Below, one piece after another: positions 1 to 8,693 of a stretch of DNA of 64,000 nt. Position numbers and translations under genes: made by a program. Source of the DNA: Salmonirosea aquatica (lineage in GTDB: Bacteria; Bacteroidota; Bacteroidia; Cytophagales; Spirosomataceae); the NCBI RefSeq assembly GCF_009296315.1, contig NZ_WHLY01000004.1, positions 246,754 to 310,753 of the forward strand, in the 5' to 3' direction. Numbering within the stretch: the stretch's first letter is position 1; each line of letters starts with the position of its first letter. Below the pieces are notes generated by a model that ran no database searches, was not told the DNA's origin, and saw only the letters and a program-made list of their open reading frames with translations.

Positions 1-241
1 TGGTGCGGGCTTCTTTGGCAAGATCCATCCCCCTACCCACCTGTCGGACGAACTTGGAGATTTGCACCAGTTTTTTTACGTTTCCCACGAGCTGGCCAAA
101 GGATGGTTCCTGGAAAAACTTGATGATGGTGGTTACGGTAGTGTGTATAGGATCATAGGTCACCATTTGGGCGAAACCTTTGTAAGCTCCTATCCATGAA
201 CAAAAGAGTAGAAAAGCGAGGTTTAGGCGGTATGTTTTCAC
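1..241 (-). CDS. Partial VirB5/TrbJ-like conjugal transfer protein (N-terminus)
   Basis: The first 80 codons of a leftward gene run off the window edge. I read it from a GTG at 241-239. It opens with a secretion signal (basic MVKTYR-like start, then a hydrophobic stretch LNLAFLLFCSWIGAY), followed by MVTYDPIHTTVTTIIKF and a helical segment. A signal peptide followed by a short conserved segment and long helices is typical of the VirB5/TrbJ-like P-type protein that follows the TraG ATPase in Bacteroidota conjugation operons. It is the next gene after traG in the same direction, 97 bp downstream. Position, signal and helical character are seen; the family assignment is inferred, since most of the protein is missing. 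Confidence 0.6.
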   Translation of the reverse strand, partial: MKTYRLNLAFLLFCSWIGAYKGFAQMVTYDPIHTTVTTIIKFFQEPSFGQLVGNVKKLVQISKFVRQVGRGMDLAKEART

Positions 242-300
242 AAAAAATGGGCTTTGAAGTTTGACTATATTCTGGTTTTAAATCCGATCGCCTTCGGGCC

Positions 301-321
301 AAAGTGACACTGTGTCACTTT
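301..321. promoter_or_regulatory. 21-bp palindrome, copy 1 of 3 (candidate partition or operator site)
   Basis: Perfect 10-bp arms AAAGTGACAC and GTGTCACTTT separated by one base. The same arms occur at 8694-8714 and 10832-10852, flanking parAB. This copy lies in the 97-bp gap between traG and the VirB5-like gene. Repetition beside parAB suggests binding by the partition protein, but an operator for another regulator is equally open. Confidence 0.6.
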
Positions 322-338
322 TGAAATTTGTCGTAGAG

Positions 339-2858
339 TTAGTCCATCGCAAAATGTTCCGCTCGCTCTCCTCTACTCCACGCCCGGATTGCCTTCTCGG
401 TGTTTCCTTTGTAAGCAGTTTCTGCCAGTTTCTGGATTTGCTCGACCTCGCTTTTCTTGGTGGTGAAAGCCGCGTAGGCGGTCGGGGAAACTTCGATTCC
501 GTACACCTTGGTCAAATCCTTGAGTATGACACAGGCTTCCCGATAGGGCGGTCGCTTGTGGTCGAGGGAGCGATTTACGCTCTGGACAATGGCGGATTGC
601 TTGGGACTTAAGCCTAAAAGGCCCTCGATCTCGGAAAACCGATTTTCGTAATTCTTCTGATCCAGTAGCACCTTTACATCGGAATTATTGATAATGGCGT
701 CTTTCACCACCTCGTTGCCCACCAGGTCGTCAAGTTCCTGGGTCACTACGATCAATGCCCCATCGTGTTTTCGGACTGTCTTGGAAGCCCATCTCAGGAA
801 GTTGGCAAACTTCTCCTTTGCAAGCGCTTTCCATGCTTCCTCTATAATGAGTGCCTTAATCACACCTTTCACCGTGAATAACTTCCTAACGTAGGTGTTC
901 ATAATCATAATGGTCGTGACTGGGAACAGCACCGGGTGATCCTTTATGTTATCTAGTTCATAGATGACAAAGGGCAAATCCATGAGGTCTATATTAGCGC
1001 GTGAATTCAGGAGAAACCCATATTGCCCATCCCGATAGTAGGGTTTCAGGCAGTAGAGAAAGTTGGTCAAATCAAACTCCCGTCCCTCCCGTCCCCCGTT
1101 TGCAGAAAATATATCCGGGTAGGTTTGTTTTGTGAAATCATAAAAAGTGTCAAAACAGGGGAACATTCGGTTTGAGTGGTTCCTATTGTTACGGAGGATA
1201 TGGTAGTAGTTGTGAACAATATCCCGAATCGTCGTAAGCTCGGCATTTGTCACCGTTTCATTATCCGATTTCCACAGTGACAAAAGGAGCTCGGCCAACG
1301 CATCTTCATCCTCTTCCTGAGGGCTTTCGTCTTTAAAGTAAAACGGATTAAAACTGATCGGGTTCTCCTTTTCGTAGGTTACGTACCTTCCGCCCATGAC
1401 ATCGCACAGTCTGCGGTAGCTGTGGCCAACATCCACAATGCTTACATGCATACCCGCTGTAAGTAGGTAATACACCATGTTATTGGTAAAGAAGGATTTC
1501 CCGGATCCCGAGGGCCCAACAATGAAAGTGTTTCGATTGGAGATAGATCCTTTTTTCAAGGGCTCATCAAATAGATCGACCATTTTGGGATTGCCAAAAC
1601 GATCGGTCATTCTGATCCCAGACTTCGAAAAAGGAGCATCATTGTAGTTGGTCTCGATGGCCAGCAGACAGACAGCTTCCTCGATAAAGGAAGTAAGCAG
1701 ATTGTCTATGCCCAGTTCTCCAATATTACCGGGAGTACAAGACCAGTAAAGCGTCGAAACATCGTGTCTGGCCAATCTGGGGACAATTCCGATATTACTA
1801 AGGGCAGACGCCGTGCTGGCGCGAAGAGCCTCCGCCGTTTCTCGATCCCTATCCCAGACCATGATACTGAAATGTGCTTTGACCGCTGTCCTTGCACTTT
1901 TTTCCATCTCGAGGAGATATTCGTCCTTGTACCCCATGGAAACCTGATTTCCCTTTTCCCATTCTGAAAATGAGGTGTGCCTTTTTATTTCCGAAACCAG
2001 TTTCCTTGAAAGGGCGTCCCGGTCTTCAATCAGGATGACCTGGTTATAGATATGATTGAAAGAAAGTCCCAATCCCAAAAACGCGCCCGTGCTTACCGGG
2101 ATGCTGTACCGCTCGGATGAATACGGTTCGTAAATGACAGAATTAGTCACGACTGGCGGAAAAACGCCCAACTCAGAGATAACGTAAGTGAAGGCGGTTT
2201 TGCCACCGATTTGAATGGATCCGTCCACGGCCGTCTCCACCTCATGCAGACTCCTGTCATCGAAACTTAGACTCGTGTAGTTTTCCAACAAACCCGTTTT
2301 GCTGGCATCACCGACAATTTCTTCGATTTCCAATGGCCGTATGCTTGCTTTCCCGGAACCATTCAACAGATACTCGAACTGTTCACAGGAGTCTAAAAAG
2401 ACTTCCCATGTCTCGGGTAACAGTACTTCTTTCGGCACCAGGTGCCTTTTCAGTAAAGAAGAGTGCTTGGAAGAACGAGATTTAATATCGCTACTTGGCC
2501 GGGTAATGAATATATAGGCCCTATGCTTAATGCAAGAGCGTTTGGCAAAATGCAGTTCATTATCAAAGGCTACAAAGTTCCCGTTCCTAATTGTGGGGCT
2601 TTTAAGATCTGCTTCGTAGGCCTGGGAAACATACCAATCCTGCTTATGCATGATATAGCCTACGGGCAGCGTTTTTATCGCGCTAACGTAGGCCTCCGTC
2701 AGAATGTCTATTTCACCGTCAGACGAGGTGAATATTTCAGGATGCACTACTTCAAAGGCCATTGTAAGATCGCAGTTGACTGAAATCATTATCCCCGTTT
2801 CCTTGTCTATTCTGAAAATGGGGTATATCTCCTCAAACCTTTTTACCCGATTGTTCAT
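339..2858 (-). CDS. traG: TraG/VirB4-family conjugation ATPase
   Basis: This 839-residue protein is the ATPase that powers the mating-pair type IV secretion system at the inner membrane. The Walker A motif GPSGSGKS lies near residue 444 and the Walker B segment KALIIEEAWKAL near residue 670. The N-terminal half carries the VirB4-type domain (starting MNNRVKRFEEIYPIFRIDKE). Length is normal for Bacteroidota TraG. Its ATG overlaps the stop of the upstream DUF4133 gene by four bases, implying translational coupling. It sits in the leftward tra operon with the VirB2- and VirB3-like proteins upstream and the VirB5-like gene downstream. The motifs are seen; the role is established for the family. 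Confidence 0.93.
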   Translation of the reverse strand: MNNRVKRFEEIYPIFRIDKETGIMISVNCDLTMAFEVVHPEIFTSSDGEIDILTEAYVSAIKTLPVGYIMHKQDWYVSQAYEADLKSPTIRNGNFVAFDNELHFAKRSCIKHRAYIFITRPSSDIKSRSSKHSSLLKRHLVPKEVLLPETWEVFLDSCEQFEYLLNGSGKASIRPLEIEEIVGDASKTGLLENYTSLSFDDRSLHEVETAVDGSIQIGGKTAFTYVISELGVFPPVVTNSVIYEPYSSERYSIPVSTGAFLGLGLSFNHIYNQVILIEDRDALSRKLVSEIKRHTSFSEWEKGNQVSMGYKDEYLLEMEKSARTAVKAHFSIMVWDRDRETAEALRASTASALSNIGIVPRLARHDVSTLYWSCTPGNIGELGIDNLLTSFIEEAVCLLAIETNYNDAPFSKSGIRMTDRFGNPKMVDLFDEPLKKGSISNRNTFIVGPSGSGKSFFTNNMVYYLLTAGMHVSIVDVGHSYRRLCDVMGGRYVTYEKENPISFNPFYFKDESPQEEDEDALAELLLSLWKSDNETVTNAELTTIRDIVHNYYHILRNNRNHSNRMFPCFDTFYDFTKQTYPDIFSANGGREGREFDLTNFLYCLKPYYRDGQYGFLLNSRANIDLMDLPFVIYELDNIKDHPVLFPVTTIMIMNTYVRKLFTVKGVIKALIIEEAWKALAKEKFANFLRWASKTVRKHDGALIVVTQELDDLVGNEVVKDAIINNSDVKVLLDQKNYENRFSEIEGLLGLSPKQSAIVQSVNRSLDHKRPPYREACVILKDLTKVYGIEVSPTAYAAFTTKKSEVEQIQKLAETAYKGNTEKAIRAWSRGERAEHFAMD

Positions 2859-3193
2859 GATTTTCTCCCCTTTATGGTTATCTCCTGTTTGACTATTGAT
2901 CTGATCAATCTGTACCGCACGATGTGTTTCGGCTGTAGGCTCCGCACGGGCAGCTTATCAAATCCCCATCGTCCGTGCGATTTATTGTAGCTCGTTGGGA
3001 TGAGAAAGGAAGCCAACAAGCCCAAGCCTAGAAATACGATGTTTAAAAGAACTGGAACACCCAATATGTGAAGCAGCAGTGTAGTCATGATAAATCCTAC
3101 CGCACCGCCAGCGGCGTAATAAAAATACCGCCCTCGCAATCCTTTGAACTCAATCTCATTGTCGATGCCTCGATAAATGGAGTACTTCTTCAT
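2855..3193 (-). CDS. DUF4133 conjugal transfer membrane protein (VirB3-like)
   Basis: A 112-residue protein with two adjacent hydrophobic helices (about residues 25-65, separated by LGVPV) and a basic C-terminal tail ending in GRKS. The N-terminus YSIYRGIDNEIEFKGLRGRYF is typical of DUF4133, the small inner-membrane protein that precedes TraG in Bacteroidota conjugation operons and is thought to correspond to VirB3. Its stop overlaps the start of traG by four bases. Probable role: an inner-membrane pore component recruiting the ATPase. Confidence 0.85.
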   Translation of the reverse strand: MKKYSIYRGIDNEIEFKGLRGRYFYYAAGGAVGFIMTTLLLHILGVPVLLNIVFLGLGLLASFLIPTSYNKSHGRWGFDKLPVRSLQPKHIVRYRLIRSIVKQEITIKGRKS

Positions 3194-3207
3194 ATCTGAC
3201 TAAGGTT

Positions 3208-3645
3208 TCAGCCTAAAATTGAATCGATTATCCAGCCCATCATAAAAAGGAACATCAGTGAGCCAAACCATTTCAACATATATTCGTAAATGTCATTTTC
3301 GCCCTTCTGGATTTTGCTGTACACCCTGATCAGGCAGAATAAGGCCATGGCTAGTCCCAGATATAATGCGTCCTGATGAGCTTCTGCCGCATAGCTCAAT
3401 GCTACGAAATGGGGTGCTGAACCTGAACTCGCCCACGATCCACTATCATTGTAGATGAACGACTCGACGGCATACACCAGAGCAGAAGCCCCAGCTAACC
3501 CTATTAGCCATCTTAAGGCCGGTGCTTCGAAATCATCACCTCGTTGCATGCCTTGGTAGATTCTCATTCCTGCGACGAGACCCGATACGGCAATGATCGT
3601 CAGAGCAATAATTTTCGAGATTGTCCAGGCGGCGGTCAAATCCAT
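3208..3645 (-). CDS. DUF4134-like conjugation membrane protein, copy 1 (diverged)
   Basis: A 145-residue membrane protein with about three hydrophobic segments. It shares the signature (A/G)GxRIY-x5-GDD-x6-RW with the next two leftward genes: here AGMRIYQGMQRGDDFEAPALRW. It is the most diverged of three tandem paralogues, with an insertion between the second and third helices. DUF4134 (Bacteroides TraE) is a small VirB2/pilin-like component of the mating channel. Tandem arrangement and common motif are seen; pilin function is inferred from the family. Confidence 0.72.
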   Translation of the reverse strand: MDLTAAWTISKIIALTIIAVSGLVAGMRIYQGMQRGDDFEAPALRWLIGLAGASALVYAVESFIYNDSGSWASSGSAPHFVALSYAAEAHQDALYLGLAMALFCLIRVYSKIQKGENDIYEYMLKWFGSLMFLFMMGWIIDSILG

Positions 3646-3657
3646 AATTGTAGCCTT

Positions 3658-4014
3658 CTATTTTTCCATGAAACTCTTGACATTAGCATCGCCTTGCATG
3701 GGCTTCTGTGCGGAAGCAAGGCTCTGTAAAGTGTATCCAATGACAAAGAGTGCTATAATAGCCCCCAGCCACCGGAAGGCGTGACGCTTCACGTCGTCGT
3801 CACCATTCATGGCCCCAGTGTAAATCCTGAGTCCACCCAGCAACCCCATGATCCCGCAAACCGCAAAAACGAAATTGGAAAAAACGTCCAGATTGTTGGA
3901 AATGGGATCAGTGATGTAACGGTCAATGATGGAACCCTCGATGGCACCTTCTCCCCTACCTAAGTAATGCTGCGCCTGGCATAATAAGTTAAAAAATATG
4001 GTATTTAGGATCAT
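3658..4014 (-). CDS. DUF4134-like conjugation membrane protein, copy 2
   Basis: A 118-residue protein with the motif GGLRIYTGAMNGDDDVKRHA after a first hydrophobic helix, and a second helix (GAIIALFVIGYTLQSL) after it. This matches the layout of the neighbouring DUF4134 genes. Its N-terminus is longer than in the canonical copy and contains an amphipathic segment rather than a clean signal peptide. Probable VirB2-like subunit; whether the three copies are interchangeable or form a hetero-oligomer cannot be told from sequence. Confidence 0.75.
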   Translation of the reverse strand: MILNTIFFNLLCQAQHYLGRGEGAIEGSIIDRYITDPISNNLDVFSNFVFAVCGIMGLLGGLRIYTGAMNGDDDVKRHAFRWLGAIIALFVIGYTLQSLASAQKPMQGDANVKSFMEK

Positions 4015-4050
4015 GCGATAGATGATTTATTTGCTTAAAGGCTCTTCCGA

Positions 4051-4374
4051 TTAGGTAAAAAATACAGCTTGTAATATGGCAGCGATCGACAGTAGGAATA
4101 AGACGGCCCCAACCCAACCAATGGCACTTTTCTGAACGTCCTGGTCTCCATTCTGCCATTTGGAATAAATCCTGAATCCCCCAAACAGCCCTACGAGAGC
4201 GGCTATGATGTAAATTAGGGTCGTAACGGGTTCAAAGTAAGCCTGAAGGTCGGCGGAAGCTTGCTGAATTGCCTGAGCACCGGCCTGAATACCAGGATTT
4301 TGGGCGAGAACCACTCCAAAAGAGAGAAGGATTGCTGGTACCGTAAGGATGTTTTTTTGCAATAGCTTGGTCAT
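4051..4374 (-). CDS. traE: DUF4134 / TraE-type VirB2-like protein, copy 3 (canonical)
   Basis: A 107-residue protein with a signal-like N-terminus (ILTVPAILLSFGVVLAQ), a glutamine/alanine-rich mature start, and two membrane helices around GGFRIYSKWQNGDQDVQK. This is the closest of the three paralogues to the standard Bacteroidota TraE/DUF4134 form in length and motif. It is the first pilin-like gene in the leftward operon. Expected to form part of the transfer pore or pilus. Confidence 0.85.
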   Translation of the reverse strand: MTKLLQKNILTVPAILLSFGVVLAQNPGIQAGAQAIQQASADLQAYFEPVTTLIYIIAALVGLFGGFRIYSKWQNGDQDVQKSAIGWVGAVLFLLSIAAILQAVFFT

Positions 4375-4411
4375 AAGATTATTGGTTTTGAATTGGTTGA
4401 AGGGGGTTCTT

Positions 4412-5140
4412 TTAAGCAGCTTGACTGTGTTTTACCATCGGGAATGCGTTGAAAATCACTTTTTCCCGGGTAGTAAGCAGGGTAGAGACAATCTCCTCGA
4501 CCCTCTTTCCAGTCTCATGAACTAATTCATTGACTCTTTTATTGGCAGCCTTGCATTCTTCCACCAACTCGGGATATAGTTCAGCATCGTTTAGGGTAGT
4601 TACCCGGATAGTGGTGAGGTGAACAAGTTCCTCAGCGGTCAGATCGCCAACAATGTCATTACTTAATGTCAATTCAGCGGTTGAATCATCCATTCTGCAC
4701 TCAATGGCGCTTTTCAGGGTAGGCCATTCATCATCCTCATCACTTTCTTCCTCCTCCGAGGCGGTAAGCGGAGACGCCTCTGGGCTATTTGCCTTATTAT
4801 CCTTTGGACCAGAAGGTACCTCTGGATCTTCGAATAGCTCATAGTTCGATTCATTGCCGTAAAAAGTTGCCTCGTAATCATAGGTGGATCCACTCTCACC
4901 ATCTTCATCCCCAGGATTGGTTAGTCGCACGATTGTAATCCTATCTTCCTCCCCGATATTTCGATCACCTTTTCTGAGGGATTCATACCCGGTTACCTCT
5001 GGACGGTTTTGCAGGTTCGCCTTCCCTCCGTTCAACATTCCTACGAAAAAAAGGTAAATGAAAGCGTAAGCGATAAAGGCAATGAATGAGAAAAGAATGT
5101 ACGCGCCGTTACTTATTATCAATAGCATGAAAAACAGCAA
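4412..5140 (-). CDS. Unknown tra-operon membrane protein with acidic linker
   Basis: I do not recognise this 242-residue protein. It begins with a long hydrophobic stretch (about residues 1-36, one or two membrane helices), followed by a charged, low-complexity acidic segment with runs of E, D and S (about residues 85-140), then a helical C-terminal third. Position between the pilin-like genes and a second unknown membrane protein, same strand and short gaps, suggests a transfer-system accessory role. No function can be assigned. Confidence 0.7.
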   Translation of the reverse strand: MLFFMLLIISNGAYILFSFIAFIAYAFIYLFFVGMLNGGKANLQNRPEVTGYESLRKGDRNIGEEDRITIVRLTNPGDEDGESGSTYDYEATFYGNESNYELFEDPEVPSGPKDNKANSPEASPLTASEEEESDEDDEWPTLKSAIECRMDDSTAELTLSNDIVGDLTAEELVHLTTIRVTTLNDAELYPELVEECKAANKRVNELVHETGKRVEEIVSTLLTTREKVIFNAFPMVKHSQAA

Positions 5141-5146
5141 GTTTAG

Positions 5147-5701
5147 TCATTTGAAACTCAATGGTACAAATACCTTTTGGGCGCTTTCTGGCAGTCTGAT
5201 TGATGGGTCAACTGTATAATTCCTGCCTAGCAGTAGCCTGTCTTTTGCCGGTGCTAATTCTAAAAAAGCCCCTTGATCCTTTTGCACGATTTTGGCCGAC
5301 TTGATGAGTGGTTCAAGCATTGGTAGATTCGGATAGCGCTCTAACACCAGTTGTGCCCGCTGGTATTCTGCTTTGGTGGTTTCCCTACTGTGGTGCAGTA
5401 GTAGGCCGACACCCAGAAGGACTACTGTAGTAAAGGCCCAGGCATGCTTGCCGAAACCGTAGGTAAACGCAACCCAAGGGTTTTCTGTCACGAGGGGTTT
5501 GATGGCTCCTTTTACTGCCTTTATCTCACTCATTATTTTGTCGGCTAGTTCTTTTTGACTTTCTATATTATGCTGTCCCTTCGCTTTCACTTCATTCAGT
5601 AAGGCAGCAGTCAGCGAGTCCATGGCCAAGCCGTACTTCTCCTGAAAGTGGCCGCTGATGCGGCGCAACTCATCGCTGGTAATTTGTTGTGGCGTTTCCA
5701 A
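5147..5701 (-). CDS. Unknown tra-operon protein with one membrane helix
   Basis: A 184-residue protein with a helical, probably cytoplasmic N-terminal half (residues 1-85), a single membrane span near residues 90-108 (WAFTTVVLLGVGLLLHH), and a C-terminal domain. It lies 6 bp from its downstream neighbour and 3 bp after the ParA-like gene, so it is almost certainly co-translated with them. I do not recognise the family. A bitopic linker between a cytoplasmic ATPase and the envelope complex would fit, but that is a guess. Confidence 0.68.
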   Translation of the reverse strand: METPQQITSDELRRISGHFQEKYGLAMDSLTAALLNEVKAKGQHNIESQKELADKIMSEIKAVKGAIKPLVTENPWVAFTYGFGKHAWAFTTVVLLGVGLLLHHSRETTKAEYQRAQLVLERYPNLPMLEPLIKSAKIVQKDQGAFLELAPAKDRLLLGRNYTVDPSIRLPESAQKVFVPLSFK

Positions 5702-5704
5702 TGG

Positions 5705-6439
5705 TTAAATGGTTATGGCTTTCACCAGTTTGTCCATTTTGGTCTTGACGAACCACCCGGCCGCCAGAATTCCCTTACTCCCCTCCCCTCTCTCAATGTT
5801 GCTGATGATCTTGCTGGCCAAGTCGGTATTGAGTTCAATGTCTCCGAAATACTCTACCGTTATCCGACACTTTGCTGCCACTGATAAACACTCTTCTCGC
5901 TGCTGCGGAAAATTTTGAAAGGTATTGGCGTTAATCCAAACCGTAATTGGAAAGACATTGCCAACGGCCTTATAAATTTTCATGAGATAATCGACGCACG
6001 AAGTATAGGCTGTGCCACCCGCAACGACCACATGGAACAGGAATTCCACACCCAGATACTGTTCAAACTGTTTGAGATCGTCCTGATCCAAATCCATCGT
6101 CAAAAGGGCAGGAATCTGCTCCGATTCAGGGGCACCAAAATCCAGATAGAATGCTGCATTATTCAGCGACGACAATTGCTGGATGCTGTCGAAGAGTCGG
6201 TCACGGGCTATCTTACGGTAGTTATCCAATAGGTCGATCTCCGCCAGGCGTTGTTCCTTTTCAGCCAGGAACCGTAGCTGGGCCGTGCTGGTTTTGGTGG
6301 AGCTATCGACATCGATGAAAGTGCGGCCGCAATCCTCCTCGTGCTTGATGGCAATGAGGTAGGTCAAAAATGATTTTCCTACCCCGCCCTTTGCTTGGAT
6401 TATAAAATTGAATTTCCTTGATCCGACTATCTCTTCCAT
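5705..6439 (-). CDS. ParA/MinD-like ATPase of the transfer operon (TraA-like)
   Basis: A 244-residue P-loop ATPase with the deviant Walker A motif KGGVGKS near residues 17-23 and the following switch segment FIDVDSSTKTST near residue 40. It differs from the ParA at 8803, which has an N-terminal helix-turn-helix and partners ParB. In Bacteroidota conjugative elements a ParA-like gene (often called TraA) leads the tra operon. It probably positions or regulates the transfer machinery or relaxosome rather than segregating the plasmid. Confidence 0.8.
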   Translation of the reverse strand: MEEIVGSRKFNFIIQAKGGVGKSFLTYLIAIKHEEDCGRTFIDVDSSTKTSTAQLRFLAEKEQRLAEIDLLDNYRKIARDRLFDSIQQLSSLNNAAFYLDFGAPESEQIPALLTMDLDQDDLKQFEQYLGVEFLFHVVVAGGTAYTSCVDYLMKIYKAVGNVFPITVWINANTFQNFPQQREECLSVAAKCRITVEYFGDIELNTDLASKIISNIERGEGSKGILAAGWFVKTKMDKLVKAITI

Positions 6440-6445
6440 GCGCCG

Positions 6446-6859
6446 CTATGAATTGGTTTTATCCGCCCACTTTATCAGCGGAGAAGATTTGCCATGAATT
6501 TCTGCAAACACGTCCATTGGTCTGAAATCCTCCATTCCCTTTACATTTGAAAGGTACCCTCCGTCACTTTCCTGGATAAACGGGGGATCGAACGGGGATG
6601 AACGCCCTAAACCCTTTCTCTTTGCATTTTCGAATTCGTGGCATTTGATCCTTAATGTCCGCATGGTCTGGATTCCGACTTGTATCCCCAGTTCGGCGGA
6701 TATAAGCTTTGAAGCCCCCAATAGAGACAGCCCTTTCACTTCATTATGGAACAGCTTGTATAGAAGCTCAAACTTTCCTTTTACCATACTATTTTTAAGC
6801 AGGAAAATTAGTCTTTGCCTGGCTTGAACCTTGTCTACCCTGAAGTTCTCTTCTACCAT
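6446..6859 (-). CDS. Unknown first gene of the leftward tra operon
   Basis: A 137-residue, mostly helical, basic protein. I do not recognise it. The segment LSLLGASKLISAELGIQVGI resembles a helix-turn-helix that could bind DNA, but this is weak. It is the promoter-proximal gene of the leftward operon, 6 bp before the ParA-like gene, which fits a regulator or a partner of that ATPase. Confidence 0.65.
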   Translation of the reverse strand: MVEENFRVDKVQARQRLIFLLKNSMVKGKFELLYKLFHNEVKGLSLLGASKLISAELGIQVGIQTMRTLRIKCHEFENAKRKGLGRSSPFDPPFIQESDGGYLSNVKGMEDFRPMDVFAEIHGKSSPLIKWADKTNS

Positions 6860-7089
6860 GCGAGCTCAATTATGGCTCAAATATCACTTGATAAATTTAA
6901 AATTTTTTTTCTAGTAACACGTTAACAACCCATGACTGACTCAATAGCAGCACGTCGCTAACACGCGATCAGCTCAGCAGAAACTCAGTTCCAACGAACA
7001 CCCCGTTCTTCTATTCCAATAGTCAGATTACTAAGTGTACAGCCATACTGTGCCTTTTCAATGCATAAAATATTAAATTAATAATAGAG

Positions 7090-7097
7090 TATATTTG
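7090..7097 (+). promoter_or_regulatory. Possible -7 box of the mob operon promoter
   Basis: TATATTTG matches the Bacteroidota -7 consensus TAnnTTTG and is identical to the box before parA. No convincing -33 TTG is found at the right distance, so the call is tentative. It would leave a 5' leader of about 130 bp containing the 7119-7169 inverted repeat. Confidence 0.35.
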
Positions 7098-7118
7098 TTC
7101 GTCCGTACAGCAAGCTAT

Positions 7119-7169
7119 GTTTTCACCCGGTCGAAATTCCCCGCAGGTGTATTTTACCGGGATGAAAAC
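7119..7169. repeat. Imperfect inverted repeat upstream of mob genes
   Basis: The left arm GTTTTCACCCGGT (7119-7131) pairs with ACCGGGATGAAAAC (7156-7169) apart from one bulged base, with a 24-bp spacer. Paired arms of this size beside relaxase genes are typical of oriT, but an operator or leader hairpin is also possible. Confidence 0.5.
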
Positions 7170-7238
7170 CGCTTGCCCTCCGGGAGTCAATTCGCCATGT
7201 GGCTCATTGTGAACTTATTTGGAAAGAGGTACTGAAAG

Positions 7239-7793
7239 ATGGGGAACACTAAAAAGTCAGGTAGGCCATTCTTAAAAGAGGAAGAGAAGCGGCGTAAAGT
7301 AACCTTAATGCTTTCCCCAATTGAGATTGACAGTCTTAAAAAGGAGTATGAAGGACATACAGTCGGATTCTCAGTTTTTTGCCGGGAAAAGCTGCTAAAC
7401 CGGGAGGCGGCTACCCTGAGAAAACCCTTGGAGCCGGGCATCCAACGACAGCTTACGAATCTCCTCAAACTATCAGGCAGCTTATTGCTGCTCTCAAGAA
7501 AGACATCTTCTCAGTTACCGATCTCGGAAGACTTTGAGCAAATGGCGGAGAATGTGAAAGAGGTGGTTCAGCGCACTTTGTACACAGTGAATGAAATAGC
7601 CTACAGTCAAAGTCTAATCATGGAATTGAATTCAATTGCATTAGACTTGGAAAAAACCTTACAGGATGTAGCAGATGCTCAGGCTGAGGGGGAGTCCTTG
7701 AAAAGTGCGTTGAAAAGAGCTGATGATTTGAAAAAGGCTATGGAGCCATTTCTAAAACTTTACAAATTGAAGAAGATGCGCCATGATCGGTAA
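7239..7793 (+). CDS. Relaxosome accessory protein (MobC-like, ribbon-helix-helix N-terminus)
   Basis: A 184-residue protein. Residues 1-50 (RRKVTLMLSPIEIDSLKKEY) look like the ribbon-helix-helix DNA-binding region of plasmid mobilisation proteins, followed by long, probably coiled-coil helices. It overlaps the relaxase gene by 11 bp, the usual mobC-mobA arrangement. Expected role: binding oriT DNA and presenting the nic site to the relaxase. The family call rests on layout and N-terminal pattern rather than strong motif identity. Confidence 0.72.
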   Translation: MGNTKKSGRPFLKEEEKRRKVTLMLSPIEIDSLKKEYEGHTVGFSVFCREKLLNREAATLRKPLEPGIQRQLTNLLKLSGSLLLLSRKTSSQLPISEDFEQMAENVKEVVQRTLYTVNEIAYSQSLIMELNSIALDLEKTLQDVADAQAEGESLKSALKRADDLKKAMEPFLKLYKLKKMRHDR

Positions 7794-8652
7794 AATTGGG
7801 AAGTCAGGTCAAGATTTCTTGGGAGTTCTCTCTTACTGCAAATACGATCGTGCTGTCAGTAGTAATAAAGCGGCAAGTGTGCGTGGTGAATTGATCTATC
7901 ACCAGCATATCAATGTCCTTTTGTTTGGTGATAAAGTACCGCTCGACATCATTGCCGATGAAATGAAAAGCATTTCGGCGTTGAATTCCCGAACGCGTAA
8001 ACTCGTTTGCCATGTCAGCTTATCGTTTCCGCCCGGGGAGAGGCCTGATCGGCAAACGCTGCGAGACATAGTCATGGACTTTGCTGGGGATTTTGGTTTT
8101 AGAGAGAATGGTTTGCTGGCCTTCAGACATACCGATAAAGCACATGAGCATATCCATATCATTGCCAACAAGATCGACGCCAGGGGCGTTAACTCCGCTG
8201 TGTCGAGCTACAACTACTTGGAAATGGGGCGCTTTTGTCGGAGAGTGGAAATCAAATATGACCTTCAGCAGGTGAAGCATATGGATGCACTAAAAAGGGA
8301 CAGTACCCACGCTCCCAAAATGACCTCTCACCATGTGCGGCTAAGGGAAGCAATCGACGAGCTGATTCCTGAATGTAACAATTTACATACGTTGCAGGTC
8401 AGATTACTAAAACTGGGCTACAAATCCGTAGTAGAAAAGGGGATAGCCTTTGTCTGTAAAAGGACAGGAACCAAAATCAAAGCTTCGTCGCTCGGATGGC
8501 AGTACGCGAAGACAAGTCTTATTGAAAGGATCAATAATAGCTTTAAATTTGAGGAAGGACCAATATTTACTGATAGGAGTGGCCATACCAACGAGGTCAA
8601 AAGACCGCAGCTTGAAAAACAGTTTCTTTCTCCAAAGAAAAAGTTGAGATGA
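7783..8652 (+). CDS. Relaxase / mobilisation nuclease (MOBP-like)
   Basis: A 289-residue protein with the histidine triad HTDKAHEHIHII near residues 113-124, the metal-binding motif of relaxases that nick oriT and attach covalently to the strand. A candidate catalytic tyrosine is in SYCKYDRA near residues 18-22. The N-terminus MIGKIGKSGQDFLGVLSYC is typical of Bacteroidota plasmid relaxases. No helicase or primase domain follows. Translational coupling to the accessory protein is implied by the 11-bp overlap. Confidence 0.88.
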   Translation: MIGKIGKSGQDFLGVLSYCKYDRAVSSNKAASVRGELIYHQHINVLLFGDKVPLDIIADEMKSISALNSRTRKLVCHVSLSFPPGERPDRQTLRDIVMDFAGDFGFRENGLLAFRHTDKAHEHIHIIANKIDARGVNSAVSSYNYLEMGRFCRRVEIKYDLQQVKHMDALKRDSTHAPKMTSHHVRLREAIDELIPECNNLHTLQVRLLKLGYKSVVEKGIAFVCKRTGTKIKASSLGWQYAKTSLIERINNSFKFEEGPIFTDRSGHTNEVKRPQLEKQFLSPKKKLR

Positions 8653-8693
8653 AGAATTTCGGGAAGCTTAAAACGGTCCGGAAATGTACTTTG

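Larger units (their letters stand above)
6860..7238. other. Divergent intergenic region between tra and mob operons; candidate oriT
   Basis: This 379-bp non-coding stretch separates the leftward tra operon from the rightward mobilisation genes, so it must hold both promoters. It is AT-rich on the left. On the right it has an imperfect inverted repeat (7119-7169) about 70 bp before the relaxosome gene. Origins of transfer are commonly placed just upstream of the relaxase operon, so this is where I would look for oriT. No nic site can be named. Confidence 0.45.
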
